Positions 21,104 to 34,232 of a stretch of 64,000 bases of DNA are shown piece after piece. The notes under the pieces are model-generated. The model was not told where the DNA came from. It ran no database searches and was given only the letters and a program-made list of their open reading frames with translations. This DNA is from Mytilus trossulus (taxonomy: Eukaryota > Mollusca > Bivalvia > Mytilida > Mytilidae), in the NCBI RefSeq assembly GCF_036588685.1, contig NC_086386.1:21348931-21412930 (forward strand), in the 5' to 3' direction. The position numbers and the translations under genes were made by a program. How positions within the stretch are numbered: the first letter of the stretch is position 1; every line of letters starts with the position of its first letter.

Positions 21104-23917
21104 TATATTCTACGCCTGCAAAATTTATCGATTTCAAATATGATAGTGGGTATGTTTCAGAATTTTTTATAGAACTCATACATTCAAAGAAATAAAGAGA
21201 TGCGATAGCATTGAGACTTCAAACCACCATCACATGATGTGGATATAAGCAATTCAAGGTCACCGTACGACCTTCAATAATGAGGACAAAAACCATGATG
21301 TATATTAAAGTCCATAACACGAAAAAGTGTAAAACAATTCAAACGAGAAAATTTAATGGCCTTATTTATAACAATACAATTTACAAAAAAAATTATGTGA
21401 TAGACATTGGCAACGATATTCACTAATTCACAAGTAATCGGAATCATAGATTACGACGAATATATTCCTATTGTCGAAATCATAATCCCGTTCTCTATTC
21501 GTAGAATTTCATCTATCGAACTTGACTAAAATGGTTTGCACTTAAATGAGCAACAAGACGGAATATAGTAGGATCTGCCTACTCTACAGGATCACATGTG
21601 ATTACAGAATGGGTTTGTGTTGCTTATTCTGTAGTTATCAGTTTTGAGTTTGTAAAATGTTGTTTGTCTTTTGGATGATTTTCTTTCTTTCTTTTTTTTA
21701 CATGACATTGTCATTTTGTTTTGATGAGTTTGAATGTTACTTTGGTATCGTTCTCCTTTTTTCTACCGTTATAAATGGTCTTTATTCTTTTCTTTGCATG
21801 ATACTTACCTATCCTGTCTAAATAAAGATGACATCCTGAATATGCCAGTAATAGTTGACGATGTTTTGATTTTGATTTTTTATTTGCATTCCGATAGAAC
21901 AAGACATCATAAAGATGACAAAGTCTACCTTTTCAATCAATGTAGCCTGTGATATTAAATAATACTTTCGTTGTTATTATTGTTATTATGCATAAGTTAT
22001 ATAAATGCAAGATGACAGACGAATGACAGTCTAACAGTGATAAATATAGATAGTATATCAGTAAGGCAGTGAAAGAAAAAGAAAACAGAAAGATCAAGAA
22101 AGATACAATTTAATAGTCAAGAGTGAACATGGTTCCAAACATTTGACTTCTTTAACCTTTATAAAATATTCATCATTATATACGTAAAGACTAATTAGTC
22201 ATAATCTGTTTCATGAAAATGCACACATTGTTGTCAATACATTGGAATTTTATCCTACTAATGAGAGGTTTAGCTAGCAATAAAACCAGGATTATTCCAC
22301 AGTGTTATACATCAGAAAATGCCTGCACCAAGTCAGGAATATGACAGTTGTTGTACACTCGTTTGGTGAGTTTTGATTTTGCTATGTTATTGGTGACTTT
22401 CTATTTTGAGCTCTCCTTGGAGTTCTATATTTTTGTTTATATTTTTTACATGTTTTACCAAAGAAGATACAAACATTTGTTTTAAAGAATGGAAAGACAA
22501 AACAACTATCCAAACAAGTGGTCTTAACTGCATGGGAGTACATGCAAGTAGCAAAATCTTACCCCTGTTTTACTTCCTCTCAATTTCAAGTCGCATTAAA
22601 AAAAAATGCCTTCGTCTGCGTTTTAAAACTCTGCAAGACCAATATTTTGGATTGCTGTCAATTTGTTGTTGTCCTGAGTATGCACGAAATATTCGTCATT
22701 TAACGTTAGTCAAACAACATTCATCAATCGAATTTGTATAAAATTCTACTTTCTCCTTTTGCGATGCCGGTTTTGCACCATTATCTTCGAAGCGCTCTAG
22801 GATTGTCGTACTTTGTTAATTAGCCTTAACCACTACGCGGGCCCTTTAGTTAGCTGATCTCAATAACGAGGAAATGTATCCGACCTTGACTTAAAACAAA
22901 AAAAAAAGCATATGAGTTGATCGATGGTCAGTTTGGGAATTTTTAATTAATACTGGAAAATGAACGTTATTATTGTCATTCTAATCTTTATTTTGCAGGT
23001 TATTCGATCTTTTTGGAAAGAGGGACGAAAGATACCAGAGGGACAGTCAAACTCATAGATTGGAAATAAACTGATAACGCCATGGCTAAAAATAAAAAGA
23101 CAAAAAGACAAATAATAGTACAGAAGACACAACATAGACAACTAGAGACTAAGCAACACGAACCCCATCAAAACCTGGAGTTATCTCAGTTGCTCCGGAA
23201 GGGTAAGCAGATCCTGTTCCAAATGTGGCAGCCGTCGTGTTGCTTATGTTTTTACAAATCCGGTTAAATAGTCTGATTCGGTAGGTCACATTCGTGAAAA
23301 GGGGAGGGTCATCTAAGAGATAAAGTGTCATACTTTCAAGATTATGATCCTTATATTATATACCTTTTCTCACCGCTGAACCTGTTTGTTAAATTGCGAG
23401 TTTGTAGATCTGAGGAACACCGATCAATGTCAGATAGGGTCATGATGCGTAAAACACTGTATTAAATTTACATTTGTTTGTCAATTTACTTGTTGATTTG
23501 TTGTATTTTTGTTTGTACTCTTGTATGTATTTTTTTACTGTATTCTTGTATGTATTTATTTTATTTGTTATTGCTTAACCCTTATAGGTGTAGTTTGCAA
23601 TACAGATTTTAAAAATAATATAACTAAATTTAATACTATATTTATTGGTATTATTACTAAAAGTACATTGTGCACATGTGTACTATAATATAAGAGTTTT
23701 AATGAATATATTTCCGATTTTGTAAACTTTCACGATACACCTAGAAGATAAATGTATGCTGATTTGTTTTTGTTTACAAAATATCTTTTCTAATTTTTCA
23801 AATGAGAAAGATATGGATTCATTTGTGTTATTGAGTTCTATGATCAATTCATTGTCTAACCAAATAAGACTTGTATCAGTCCAGGATTCATGGAATTACA
23901 TTAATGTGACAACCTAA
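21104..23917. other. Intergenic stretch between the palindromes and esterase B
   Basis: No gene seen. It holds an R1 copy at about 21195-21370 (AAGGTCACCGTACGACCTTC), a reversed R3 copy at about 21560-21785, a repeat fragment at 22313-22440 (AGGAATATGACAGTTGTTGT) and an R3 copy at 23020-23310. The ORF at 22406-22741 starts inside a repeat and shows no recognisable domain. 23311-23917 is A+T-rich and should include the 3' UTR of esterase B; no strong poly(A) signal was picked. Confidence 0.5.
23020..23310 (+). repeat. Dispersed repeat R3, copy 2
   Basis: Starts with AGAGGGACGAAAGATACCAG, includes GCTCCGGAAGGGTAAGCAG and GCCGTCGTGTTGCTTATG, and ends near TTCGGTAGGTCACATTCGTG. It matches the copy upstream of esterase A in order and orientation. 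Confidence 0.75.
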
Positions 23918-26900
23918 CTAGATTCTGTTACAAAATAAAATCCTAGCAAACTGAACAAAAATCAGTAAAGCAAAATTACTTGTCACAAACGTCGCAGCCT
24001 TATTAGCAACACATCCCCTTGCTTCTGTGTGACTTCGAGGCATTTGTGGAGCACCATCAGATGGTAACAATGTCTGCAATGCAGTCCAGATTCGACTGAA
24101 CCATTCCAAACCAGTATGAGATGCTCCTGGGTATATGTTAACCCAAACATTATGATTCATGGTAAAACCAGCGGTATTTGATATAATCTTTGCAGCTTCA
24201 ACAGTTGACTGTGTTAGTCTGTAAGGGCTAGCACTTTCTTCACTCCCTAAAATATATAGATATATACAAAAGAAGATGTGGTATGATTGCAAATGAGACA
24301 ACTATCCACAAAAGACCAAAATGACACAAACATTAACATCTATAGGTTACCGTAATATAGATAACCTATTAATGTTTATGCTGAATCTTTTTATAACATG
24401 TATTTCTGTACTGAATTGTTGATAATTACATTGGCTATATCTTATAATGTGGGATGTTTTTTCTATTTGAAATATATGGCTAGTTATGTTAAAGTGATTA
24501 AGCTATTATGTTTCGAGAATGTGTTAATTTGAGAAAAAAAATATAACGTTTCGTAAATTAATTGCATATACATGTAACTTTAATTATAAACAAGTTTCAA
24601 TTAATTTGTTATAAATCGTTATTTATATTTGAATAGTTTAAAGTAAGTACTAAGGAGGCTTTTCAACTTCAGGAAAATTTAACCTTAGCTGTACTTGGCA
24701 AAACTTTTAGGAAATTTGGTCCTCAATGCTCTTCAACTTCGTACTTTATGTGACGTTTTCTTACCTTTTTGGATTCTAGCGTCACTGATGAGTTTTTTGT
24801 AGACGAAACGCGCGTCTGGCGTCATTACAAAACTTAATCCTAGTATCTATGATGCGTTTATTTATATTGTGTGTGAACATTAAACATGAAAGCTTATCTT
24901 GTCGAAATGTTAATATATGTATAAATTTAATTGTAACTGAACAATAAACAGTGTATGCAAAAAAGGACAAACGATCACCACGCTGTTTAGCGATTGTTTA
25001 CGTCGATATGACAACAAGAGTATACAACCTGGTGGTAGACAAATATTCTTGAATTTCATAAAAGCGCTGTGAAGTTTATTCTTGACCTTCATATGCATTA
25101 TATTGTGTAAGTGATAGGCATTCGTCCATTGATTTGAGATGGTCCTTATGAGATAGTATAATAAAAACAAATGCGAAAAGACGGTAGGCAGCCCTCAAAC
25201 GTGTTGAAGAACGGCACATTCTGTTTGTGTCTGTGCCAATTCAGGTGCCTTTAATTCAGTTGATGTCGTTAGTTGGTGTATATCATATTTGTTTTTCGTT
25301 TTATGTTTTGTATATAAATCAGGCTGTCAGTATTTTTTCATTTGGATTATTTTGTCGGGTCGAAAATGAGAATGGAAATGAGGAATGTATCAAAGAGAAA
25401 ACAACCCGACCATAGAAAAAAACAACAGCAGAAGGTCACCAACAGGTCTTCAGTGTGACGAGACATTCCCGCACCCGGAGGCGGCCTTACATTATAAAGT
25501 CAAAGGTTTTCGGTGACCTATAGTATGTTGCAAACATCTATGCATTTGAACTATTGTTGATAGTTATCTTATTGGCAGTTAAATCACATATTGGGTTAAT
25601 ATTATAGATATATCAGCATTGATTTATTTTACTTTCGGCTGATATGACTGGATTCATCAATCTTGTTATGAATCTTATCGTATGTATTTGATTGTCAATA
25701 CGTTTATTTTGAGCTCCTGAATGTACTTATGTTCATGAATGTATCAAACGTGTCCTGAACTTTTACTTTTATAGCAAATCAATGACTCTATTAGCTTCAG
25801 TTACCTGCATCTAATAATATCTTCTGTGGGAATCTACTTTGTTGAAAAGATTGGTCTCTGAGAGTGTTATTTATGAAATCAAAGTCGCAAGTATCTAAAG
25901 TTGTATTATTAATAGGCCACCATAATGACGGGCTTTGGCAAGCAACTAATCCGAAAATTGCTGATCGTGTCCATGCAGCATAACATGACATTAAGCCACC
26001 AAGAGAATACCCAAATACTCCTGTATTAGGTTGGTCTATCAGGATACGGTTATTCGAAAGTTCTTGTGCTTTAGGGCGCATTGTGTCTATGAAGAAGTTA
26101 AGTAAACGATCACCAAATCCTTCGATGTTATCACGTTTACCACATTTGTCTATCATCAGCCTGTACGAAAAATAAAACATTATAGATTATACATGTATGG
26201 AGAGTTGTCTCCTTGGCACTCACACCACATCTTCCCAAATCTATATACATGTAGCTTGTACCAAATAATGCTTTTGAAAATAAATCAAACCAACATTTTC
26301 TCATCTTTACACTGTTGCACTGGCGCACATGGTACTATATGACAATTGTTTTATATTTGAAATAATTTAAAGTTCTCTCAACTTTAAATAACTGTGTAGC
26401 CAAATACAACAAATTTGATATTGTCAAGGTTCATAAATCATTGTTTTTATTTTTGTTTTGTCAACCATTTTAAAATTAGATAAGGTAGAAAGATTGCAAT
26501 ATTTGATTAATCTAATATGCTAACATATCTGAACACATTTTTAAAGTCCGAATTTTGATGTCCAATAATGTTAATTTTTTTCTAATTGTTAATAAGCGTT
26601 CGCTTAGTCGTTGTGATTTTCTGAATGAATGTTTTACTTAACCAATGTATATAAGAAGATGTGGTATGAGAATTGATAAGACAACTCTCATTCAAAGTCA
26701 AATTGTTAAAAAAAAAATAATTAACAATTATAGGTAAAAAATTGAAAACAACACGTGTTGTTTAATAATTTCTTGCGTCCGAAGTGCTTTTTTTAGATTT
26801 AACTTCATCAGGAACGCGCAAGGCAAAACATTTGAAATCAGAAGATGTATAAGTACCGAAACCGTTGAACAGCTATATGTCAAAAATACCTAAAATAAAT

Positions 26901-29105
26901 AGCCAAATTCATCTAAAGCCAACTTTGCCTGAGGAAAGGTGAAACCTAAGTTTCTTAATAATTTCAAAATTTATAAACGGACAATTTAAGTAAAGTTTGA
27001 CAAATCATTTCAGTACCAAAACACTTACTACTGAGCTGATGATACCCGCGGGAACTGATTGTCGACCAGCAGAGTCAAAGTGCAGCCTTCAACACCATAT
27101 ATGTGTTGAAATTAAGATAACAGAAATATCGTCGAATCTCGTGAGATTTCTGGCATATATACTACTGATTAACACTTGTGGTTGAGCAAGACATGATGAA
27201 TATTTACCTTTGGTATTCATCAACAGTATAATTAACTGGCAAGCAGTTGTCGCACAAATCATAAAAAGTTCCGTTAACGCATACCAGAAAAGTTCCTGGA
27301 ACCGGTGTTAGTAAAAAGAACCGTTCACGGTCTGGTTGATAATCACCGTATCCAATGATGATAAACTCTTTTGTGGTTCCAGTTTCAGCTAATTGTTTAT
27401 CGACAATTGGGGCCAGCAACTCAGAGTAGCCACCTGGATATAAATCAAAGACAAGCAAATTCGGGTATTTCTTATAGGTGTTTTCGTTAAAACTTGGTGG
27501 AAAATAGAGATAAATCTGCCGTTCCTTCCCGATTTCTGTAGAATTAATTGAAAAATTTGAGGTCTGTCCTACTTTTGAGTAGAACCACGGATATACTTTA
27601 AATAACGGTTTTTCGTGGAAATAAGAAGAAGGCATTGATACGGGTAAATCAACAGCGAAATTTCCACCAATCATATTAGTTTTGTCTGCAATCAATATTC
27701 GATATTCAAGTTTCGTAGTTATGGTTATGTCATTTGAACAGTCTTGACATCGGAAGCCATCATCCGATGACGTAAAGTTGAAGTTTATTTCCCATGTATC
27801 AGTCGATGTTTTTGTCATTTTCTTTCCTGTCGTCCAGTTTAAACCAAGCCCATTTCCTCTAATGTATAGCATTTTGTTTTTAGTTTCCTGAAATACAAAT
27901 GTATATGTATATCTTTAAAAATTAATAAGATTTTATGAAAGTTCATTTTTTGTTATATGTAGTTATATGTAAAATATTAAAAAGTAGAACTTGTCTCCTA
28001 ATATTGGACTTCATTCATATGTTTTGCAATCAATATAAATTGTTCTACAAAATTATTTCTTGTTTTAGCGTTACAACAAGTTAACAGAGGTATGATTGTA
28101 TTTATAAACAAGAAGATATGGTATGATTTCCAATCGAACAACTTTTCAAAAGAGACCAAATGACACAGAAATTAACAAATTTAGATCACCGTAAGGCCTT
28201 CACAATGAGCAAAGCCCATACCGCATATTCAGCTTCATAAGGCCCCGAAATGACAAATGTATACAAAACAGTTTAAACAAAACTAAGGTAGCAACCATTT
28301 GATTTTCGGGGGGGCTATGGTTTGTTTTGGAAAAAAAAGTTTGTTTCCAGTTTTTTGGAGAAAAAAATAATTTGTGTTTTTGACCCTGAGAAAAAAAAAT
28401 TGTAGCTGCTTAAATGCCTAGGGAATGCAAAACAAAAACAAATATGTGACACAGTAACAAACTCTAATTTACAGGCTCTAGAGTCTAGACAGGCACATAT
28501 ATACATAATTTAAGCAGGGTAAACATACCAAACCCCCTTAACCATGGACAGTGGAGTAACAGTACAACGTCCGAAATATGGTTTATACACTTATCTATAT
28601 TTGTCCGCCATTACCGGACATCATACAGGTTCCTGTAAAATTGTGACGTCATAATAAAAATTATCTGACGCCACAATGGAAAAAGTGATTATTGTATGAC
28701 GTCAATAGTTCAAGCGGTACAGATTTTCGGGTCAGTCGGGAATAGAGATTAGGTATAATTGTAGTTCATATGACTCCAAAAATCACATCATACAACCAAT
28801 CTACGGTATGTTATTAATGACTAAATTTGTAAGAATTTATAATTTGATCCATCTGTTTAAATGTAAATAAACTGATCACAGTGGCAAATTGATTAACGTC
28901 TGTTTACCTTGATTTTTATATCCGGGTATTTAGCTATTATCCGAAACTCTAGGTCTGATCTTGGCTTGGACTGAACCTCCGTTAAGCACTGTCCTCCCAT
29001 GCAATACCCATCCTTGCCGTCTTGTGTTACACATGACAGAGTCTCGTTACAAAGGCAGTCAACATTCCAGATCAAAATTGAAACAAAACAGCTGATCTGT
29101 AAAAC
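23918..29105 (-). CDS. Secreted or GPI-anchored putative esterase, paralogue B
   Basis: The convergent twin of the gene at 1635-7155. Exons, in coding order: 29105-28908, 27887-27208, 26160-25805 and 24246-23918. Their coding lengths (198, 680, 356, 326 nt) match A (198, 683, 356, 326), with one codon lost at the end of exon 2. Splice phases are the same, and the protein is 520 residues without its start exon. It keeps the Cys-rich N-terminal segment, YIRGNGLGLNW, the nucleophile motif GYSLGG, the His motif YPGASHTG and a hydrophobic C-terminal tail (ANKAATFVTSNFALLIFVQF). The first exon here has no ATG (it begins VLQISCFVSIL after its acceptor), so an upstream exon with the start must exist and was not found. 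Introns share no obvious sequence with A, so the duplication is old. It is likely extracellular; the substrate is unknown. Confidence 0.85.
24255..24350 (+). repeat. R1 fragment in esterase B intron 3
   Basis: It begins AGAAGATGTGGTATGATTGC and continues ACCAAAATGACACAAACATT, then stops. It lies a few bases upstream, in gene sense, of the exon 4 acceptor, so the repeat is unusually close to a splice site. Confidence 0.7.
24700..24860 (+). repeat. R5 fragment in esterase B intron 3
   Basis: Contains GGTCCTCAATGCTCTTCAAC and ACGAAACGCGCGTCTGGCGT, as in the two units in esterase A intron 3. Each paralogue therefore carries this family in its third intron, but in opposite orientation relative to the gene, so the insertions are likely independent. 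Confidence 0.65.
25205..25490. repeat. Reversed R1 fragment joined to an R4 fragment
   Basis: 25205-25345 matches the 5' part of reversed R1 copies (GTGTCTGTGCCAATTCAGG, TCATATTTGTTTTTCGTT). 25365-25490 is R4 (ACAACCCGACCATAG, ACATTCCCGCACCCGGAGGC). Both lie in intron 3 of esterase B. Confidence 0.55.
26740..27095. repeat. Repeat mosaic in esterase B intron 2
   Basis: Contains CGTCCGAAGTGCTTTTTTTA, CCTGAGGAAAGGTGAAACCT, then at 27010-27080 a stretch (GAGCTGATGATACCCGCGGG) that is the reverse of the R5 block CCGAGGGTATCACCAGCCC. R5 may thus be one part of a longer element whose other part is seen here. Confidence 0.5.
28105..28300 (+). repeat. R1 copy in esterase B intron 1
   Basis: Carries GAAGATATGGTATGATTTCC, AATGACACAGAAATTAACAA, ACCGTAAGGCCTTCACAATG and AGGCCCCGAAATGACAAATG in the standard R1 order. 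Confidence 0.75.
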
Positions 29106-29884
29106 CTGAAAGTCATAATTTATATGAAAAATACACCTCTTTGTTTTAACATGTCAATAACAAATACTGAGTTTTCAATATTTCTATCTTTTGCTTTGTG
29201 AGTTATAGGAACTTTTGTGCATTATATTAATGTTATGTTTTAATGGTAACAGTTCTTCAAAAAACATGACGTCATGACATGCATGTGTTAGATTTTCAAG
29301 GCTTAAAGTGACTGTTCAATAGTTGTCCGTATTAAGTCAAAGACAATGTTAACGAATGATATATAAAGTTTTACATAAGCCCTGTATAGTCGTGTCTAAC
29401 TTAGTGAGCAATATAAATAAACTATGTATGCATGAGCTGCGGTTGGTATGTTGCAATATGGATTAACGAAAGCTCACACTTTAAAATGTAGATTTTTAGA
29501 GTCAAGCGATCAATCGACTAACACCGTCAATTTCCAAATGTGCAGCCAAATTATGGAGGAAACCTACTGTTATATAGTGTCTCTTTTATTTCATATTACA
29601 AAGTGCAAGTTATCATCAAGGTCTCAAAACTTTGAATTTTTCTGGGATTAGGCATAAGCTTTACAGCGGAACATGACTTATATAAAAAAAAAAAAAGGTC
29701 ATTGCGTATATTAATTTACTGGAGTTTCATAAAGCAATGTGTATATCAATTTACACCCAATTTACTCTACACTTTTTCTCATCTTACTGTCATTTTGATT
29801 CTAACACTTTTGTTTCTTTTTCATATTCAACTAATATTTTTCTGAGTTTGTAATGTATAATAGTTTTTTTAAGTATAAGACAAA

Positions 29885-31645
29885 CGTCTCACTGTTATTT
29901 GTTCCGTCTCACTGTTATTTGTTACGTCCCACTGTTATTTGTTATGTCTCACTGTTATTTGTTACGTCCCACTGTTATTTGTTACGTCTCACTGTTATTT
30001 GTTACGTCTCACTGTTATATGTTACGTCTCACTGTTATTTGTTACGTCTCACTGTTATTTGTTACGTCTCACTGTTATTTGTTACGTCTCGCTGTTATTT
30101 GTTACGTCTCGCTGTTATTTGTTACGTCCCACTGTTATTTGTTACGTCTCACTGTTATTTGTTACGTCTCACTGTTATTTGTTACGTCTCACTGTTATTT
30201 GTTATGTCTCACTGTTATTTGTCACATCCCACTGTTATTTGTTACGTCCCACTGTTATTTGTTACGTCCCACTGACGTCTCACTGTTATTTGTTACGTCT
30301 CACTGTTATTTGTTACGTCTCACTGTTATTTGTCACGTCTCACTGTTATTTGTTACGTCCCACTGTTATTTGTTACGTCCCACTGACGTCTCACTGTTAT
30401 TTGTTACGTCTCACTGTTATTTGTTACGTCTCACTGTTATTTGTCACGTCTCACTGTTATTTGTTACGTCCCACTGTTATTTGTTACGTCTCACTGTTAT
30501 TTGCCACGTCTCACTGTTATTTGTTACGTCTAACTGTTATTTGTTACATCCCACTGTTATTTGTCACGTCTCACTGTTATTTGTCACGTCTCACTGTTAT
30601 TTGTTACGTCTCACTGTTATTTCTTACGTCCCACTGTTATTTGTCACGTCTCACTGTTATTTGTTACGTCTCACTGTTATTTTTTACGTCTCACTGTTAT
30701 TTGTTACGTCTCACGGTTATTTGTTACGTCTCACGGTTATTTGTTACGTCCCACTGTTATTTTTTACGTCTCACGGTTATTTGTTACGTCCCACTGTTAT
30801 TTGTCACGTCTCACTGTTATTTGTTACGTCTCACGGTTATTTGTTACGTCTCACGGTTATTTGTTACGTCTCACGGTTATTTGTTACGTCTCACGGTTAT
30901 TTGTTACGTCCCACTGTTATTTGTCACGTCTCACTGTTATTTGTTACGTCTCACGGTTATTTGTTACGTCTCACGGTTATTTGTTACGTCTCACGGTTAT
31001 TTGTTACGTCTCACGGTTATTTGTTACGTCTCACTGTTATTTGTCACATCTCACGGTTGATTGTTACGTCTCACGGTTATTTGTTACGTCTCACTGTTAT
31101 TTGTCACATCTCACGGTTGATTGTTACGTCTCACGGTTATTTGTTACGTCTCACTGTTATTTGTTACGTCCCACTGTTATTTGTTACGTCTCACGGTTAT
31201 TTGTTACGTCTCACTGTTATTTGTTACGTCTCACTGTTATTTGTTACGTCCCACTGTTATTTGTTACGTCTCACTGTTATTTGTCACGTCTCACGGTTAT
31301 GTGTTACGTCTCACTGTTATGTGTTACGTCTCACTGTTATTTGTCACGTCTCACGGTTGATTGTTACGTCTCACGGTTATTTGTTACGTCTCACGGTTAT
31401 TTGTTACGTCTCACGGTTATTTGTTACGTCTCATGGTTATTTGTTACGTCTCACTGTTATTTGTTACGTCTCACTGTTATTTGTTACGTCTCACGGTTAT
31501 TTGTTACGTGTCACTGTTATTTGTTACGTCTCACTGTTATTTGTTACGTCCCACTGTTATTTGTTACGTCTCACGGTTATTTGTTACGTCTCATTGTTAT
31601 TTGTTACGTCTCACTGTTATTTGTCACGTCTCACGGTTGATTGTT
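29885..31645 (+). repeat. 20-bp minisatellite, about 89 copies
   Basis: Consensus GTCTCACTGTTATTTGTTAC, arranged with almost no spacing change for 1761 bp. Two units have the same 9-bp deletion (at about 30271 and 30382). The variant CACGGTTAT is absent before about 30710 and common after it. The unit has no stop codon in any + strand frame, so three overlapping long ORFs run through it; they encode a 20-residue periodic peptide and are not genes. The array lies about 0.8 kb upstream of the known 5' exon of esterase B, in its promoter or first intron. Confidence 0.97.
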
Positions 31646-32904
31646 CTATGGGGTTTATTGACATAGTTTATAAACTACTGATATGATTACTTTGTGAAAT
31701 GACCCGATAAATACCAGAGGTTCTTTTGAACATCTCATAATAAATAGTATATATTATCTTTATCATCGTTTTGTAGTTCATTCATATCTTTTCAAAACTT
31801 CAATTCCTTACACTGTGCATACTGAACAGCAACAATTGAAAATTAAGATCAGTACACGTGACTGTTTGATGTGTTGGAGTTTTTGATTTTATCATTGTTT
31901 TAGGGACTTTCCGTTTTGAATTTTCTTCAGAGTTCAGTATTTTTGAAAAGAGGACTCCAATATATTTTTTGTTGAGTGTTATTAATACAGAAATAACGGC
32001 TTTATAATGGTTTGAAAATGGTGAGATGAGAGAACAATCTTAAAAGTTTTTTTTTTTTACAAATCATAAACAATCGAAGTTTAACATTTACAACGTTAAA
32101 AAAGGCTATATTGGAAAAAAAGAAACAAAACAAAACTTATTAAATACAGGCAAATAAAATCCAACATTCTAGAATATGTTGTGCATGAGAAGATGTTCTT
32201 GGAAATGTCAGTATTGTAGTTTGTTCTCTTTTCTTTTGGCCGTATTTAGTCATGTACATGTATCTGTTACCCATTAGTTGAACTAAACGGTTGAAGCGAA
32301 GTTATCATTTGTAATGAAATATAATTGCGTTAACTTTGTTTCTTGGTTTTCGTTCATTATTTTATACATAAATAAGGCCATTAGTGTTCTCGTTTGCATA
32401 GTTTTTCGTTCTCATTTTTCTGGATCTTTAATAGCAGAATAAGCGGTATTGGTTTCAGTTATTGTCGAAGGTCATACGGTGACCTATAGTTAATTTCTGT
32501 GTCATTTGGTCCGTTCATGTTGAAAGTTGTCTCATTCGCAATCATATCACATCTTTCTTTTTCATATTCATTAAACTAGATGTTCTTTTGGTTTATTTTT
32601 GTTCGACGTTGATGTGACACTACTGGATTTCATATCGTACATGCTTTTCTCTACTGTGTTATACTCTTTCAATAGCTTTTATTTTTACTTTTCCTTATTT
32701 TTAAATCATCATCTTCACCATAATCTAAACTTGAATCTGAACTGTACTGTCTGAAAGATTATCATTGTCGTTCTTTTTATGCAAAATCTTAGCGATGAGG
32801 ATGCTGTCAACCTTAACAAGTCGTATATAAATAATGTCTTTTCATTTCTGTCGACTTTTTGGCCTTTGCCATGTGGGTTCTGTAAACACACTTACTTTTC
32901 TCGC

Positions 32905-33080
32905 TTGAATTGTTTTACATTGTCTTATCGGGGCCCTTTATTAGCTGACTATATGCGGTATGGGCTTTGCTCATTTTTGAAGGCCGTACGGTGACCTATA
33001 CTTGTTAATGTTTGTGTTATTCTGGTCTTTTGTGGATAGTTGTCTCATTGGCAATCATACCACATCTTCTTTTTCATATT
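32905..33080 (-). repeat. R1 copy, reversed
   Basis: Contains TCGGGGCCCTTTATTAGCTG, AAGGCCGTACGGTGACCTAT and GGCAATCATACCACATCTTC, the complement of the R1 order. A neighbouring reversed copy ends at about 32560. Confidence 0.75.
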
Positions 33081-34082
33081 TTAATCTAATCTTCTAGATT
33101 TCAATGGTATATACAGTCACTAAACACGGGATCAGACAGCTTCAAACAATGTCGAATCATTTTCCCCTTTAATGGAATTGATTTTGCAAACAAGGAAGTA
33201 TAAGTAGATATAAAAGCTATAAATAAACATGATTGTTTTCGCGTGTTATTTCGTTATACATGTTTATCAACTTGTTTTTCATTCAAGAAAGTGTTTTAAA
33301 TCTCATTCTTTTGTTAAGAGTTATTACTGTATATAAAAAAAAAATATATATAAAACGGCTTGAAAATCGGTTATCTATTTTAGCAAATCACTGGCACCTA
33401 GCTCAATACTTTTGTGAGCATAATAACGTCATAAATCGTTTCATGCGCGTCTTCGGACACTCAGTTTCAAGTTTATATTGAACCGAATGTCTCTACTCAA
33501 ACTACAATGTACAGTATCAAACTTCATAATTTTGAATTTGCTATCACGACATGAATAACAGGTACATGTGTAGTGTAATTATAGTTTACTTTATAAAGTT
33601 CAAGTTTTATAGATAAAAAATAAAATAATAATAATTACTATAACGACATTTTTTTTTTCTTCACATAACTCAAAATTACCTTTGATAGCATTATATCTCC
33701 CGTTGTTTAAGGTCACTCTTCACTGCGTGTTATCATTTTGGTGTAAAAAGTATTTTGTTATTTCACAACGTAGATTTTTACATTAAAGATAATGAATATA
33801 CTCTGTCGAACATCAATTCCGGGGTCAATCTATGATGAGATATACACTACTTCAGCTTGGTAAACTTTTAAAAGTCGGCAAGGTTAAATGTTATCGCTAG
33901 TACTTATCTGATTATGAAGTATAAAAAACTATCTTTTAAACAAAATGTGAATTTGTATAATATACATCAATGTATGATTCTCCCAAAATCATGTTAAATG
34001 GTTGCAAATTGATTTTAAATCATTAAAGATTTTTTTATGAATATATAGGCTGTTGTTTCTTTAATGACCGATTTGTTTGAGC

Positions 34083-34232
34083 AGGGGAGGATCCAGCCAT
34101 CTTTAAAATGGGGGGGCGGGTCCCAACCCAGGACAAAACGAGGGGGTCAACTATATGTCCCCTTTCAAATGCATTGATCGTCCAAAAAAGGGGGGTTCCT
34201 ACCCCGGAACCCTCCACCTGGACCCGCCACTG
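34083..34232. mobile_element. MITE-like element with GGATCCGCCACTG-type ends
   Basis: The left end is GAGGATCCAGCC and the right end is CTGGACCCGCCACTG, roughly inverted copies of each other. The centre is rich in G and C runs (GGGGGGGCGGGTCCC). A related element with better preserved ends lies at 43723-43872. No ORF. Confidence 0.55.

Noticed and set aside
20925-21195. ORFs open on both strands
   Set aside because: They follow the palindromic words in the cluster and have no domain or splice context.
29885-31645. A regular repeat array that might be a CRISPR
   Set aside because: Units are contiguous with no spacers, and the host is eukaryotic.
29853-31686. Several long overlapping ORFs (up to 595 codons) encoding a repetitive peptide
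   Set aside because: They are explained by a 20-bp tandem unit with no stop codon on one strand; all three frames are open and give the same periodic peptide.
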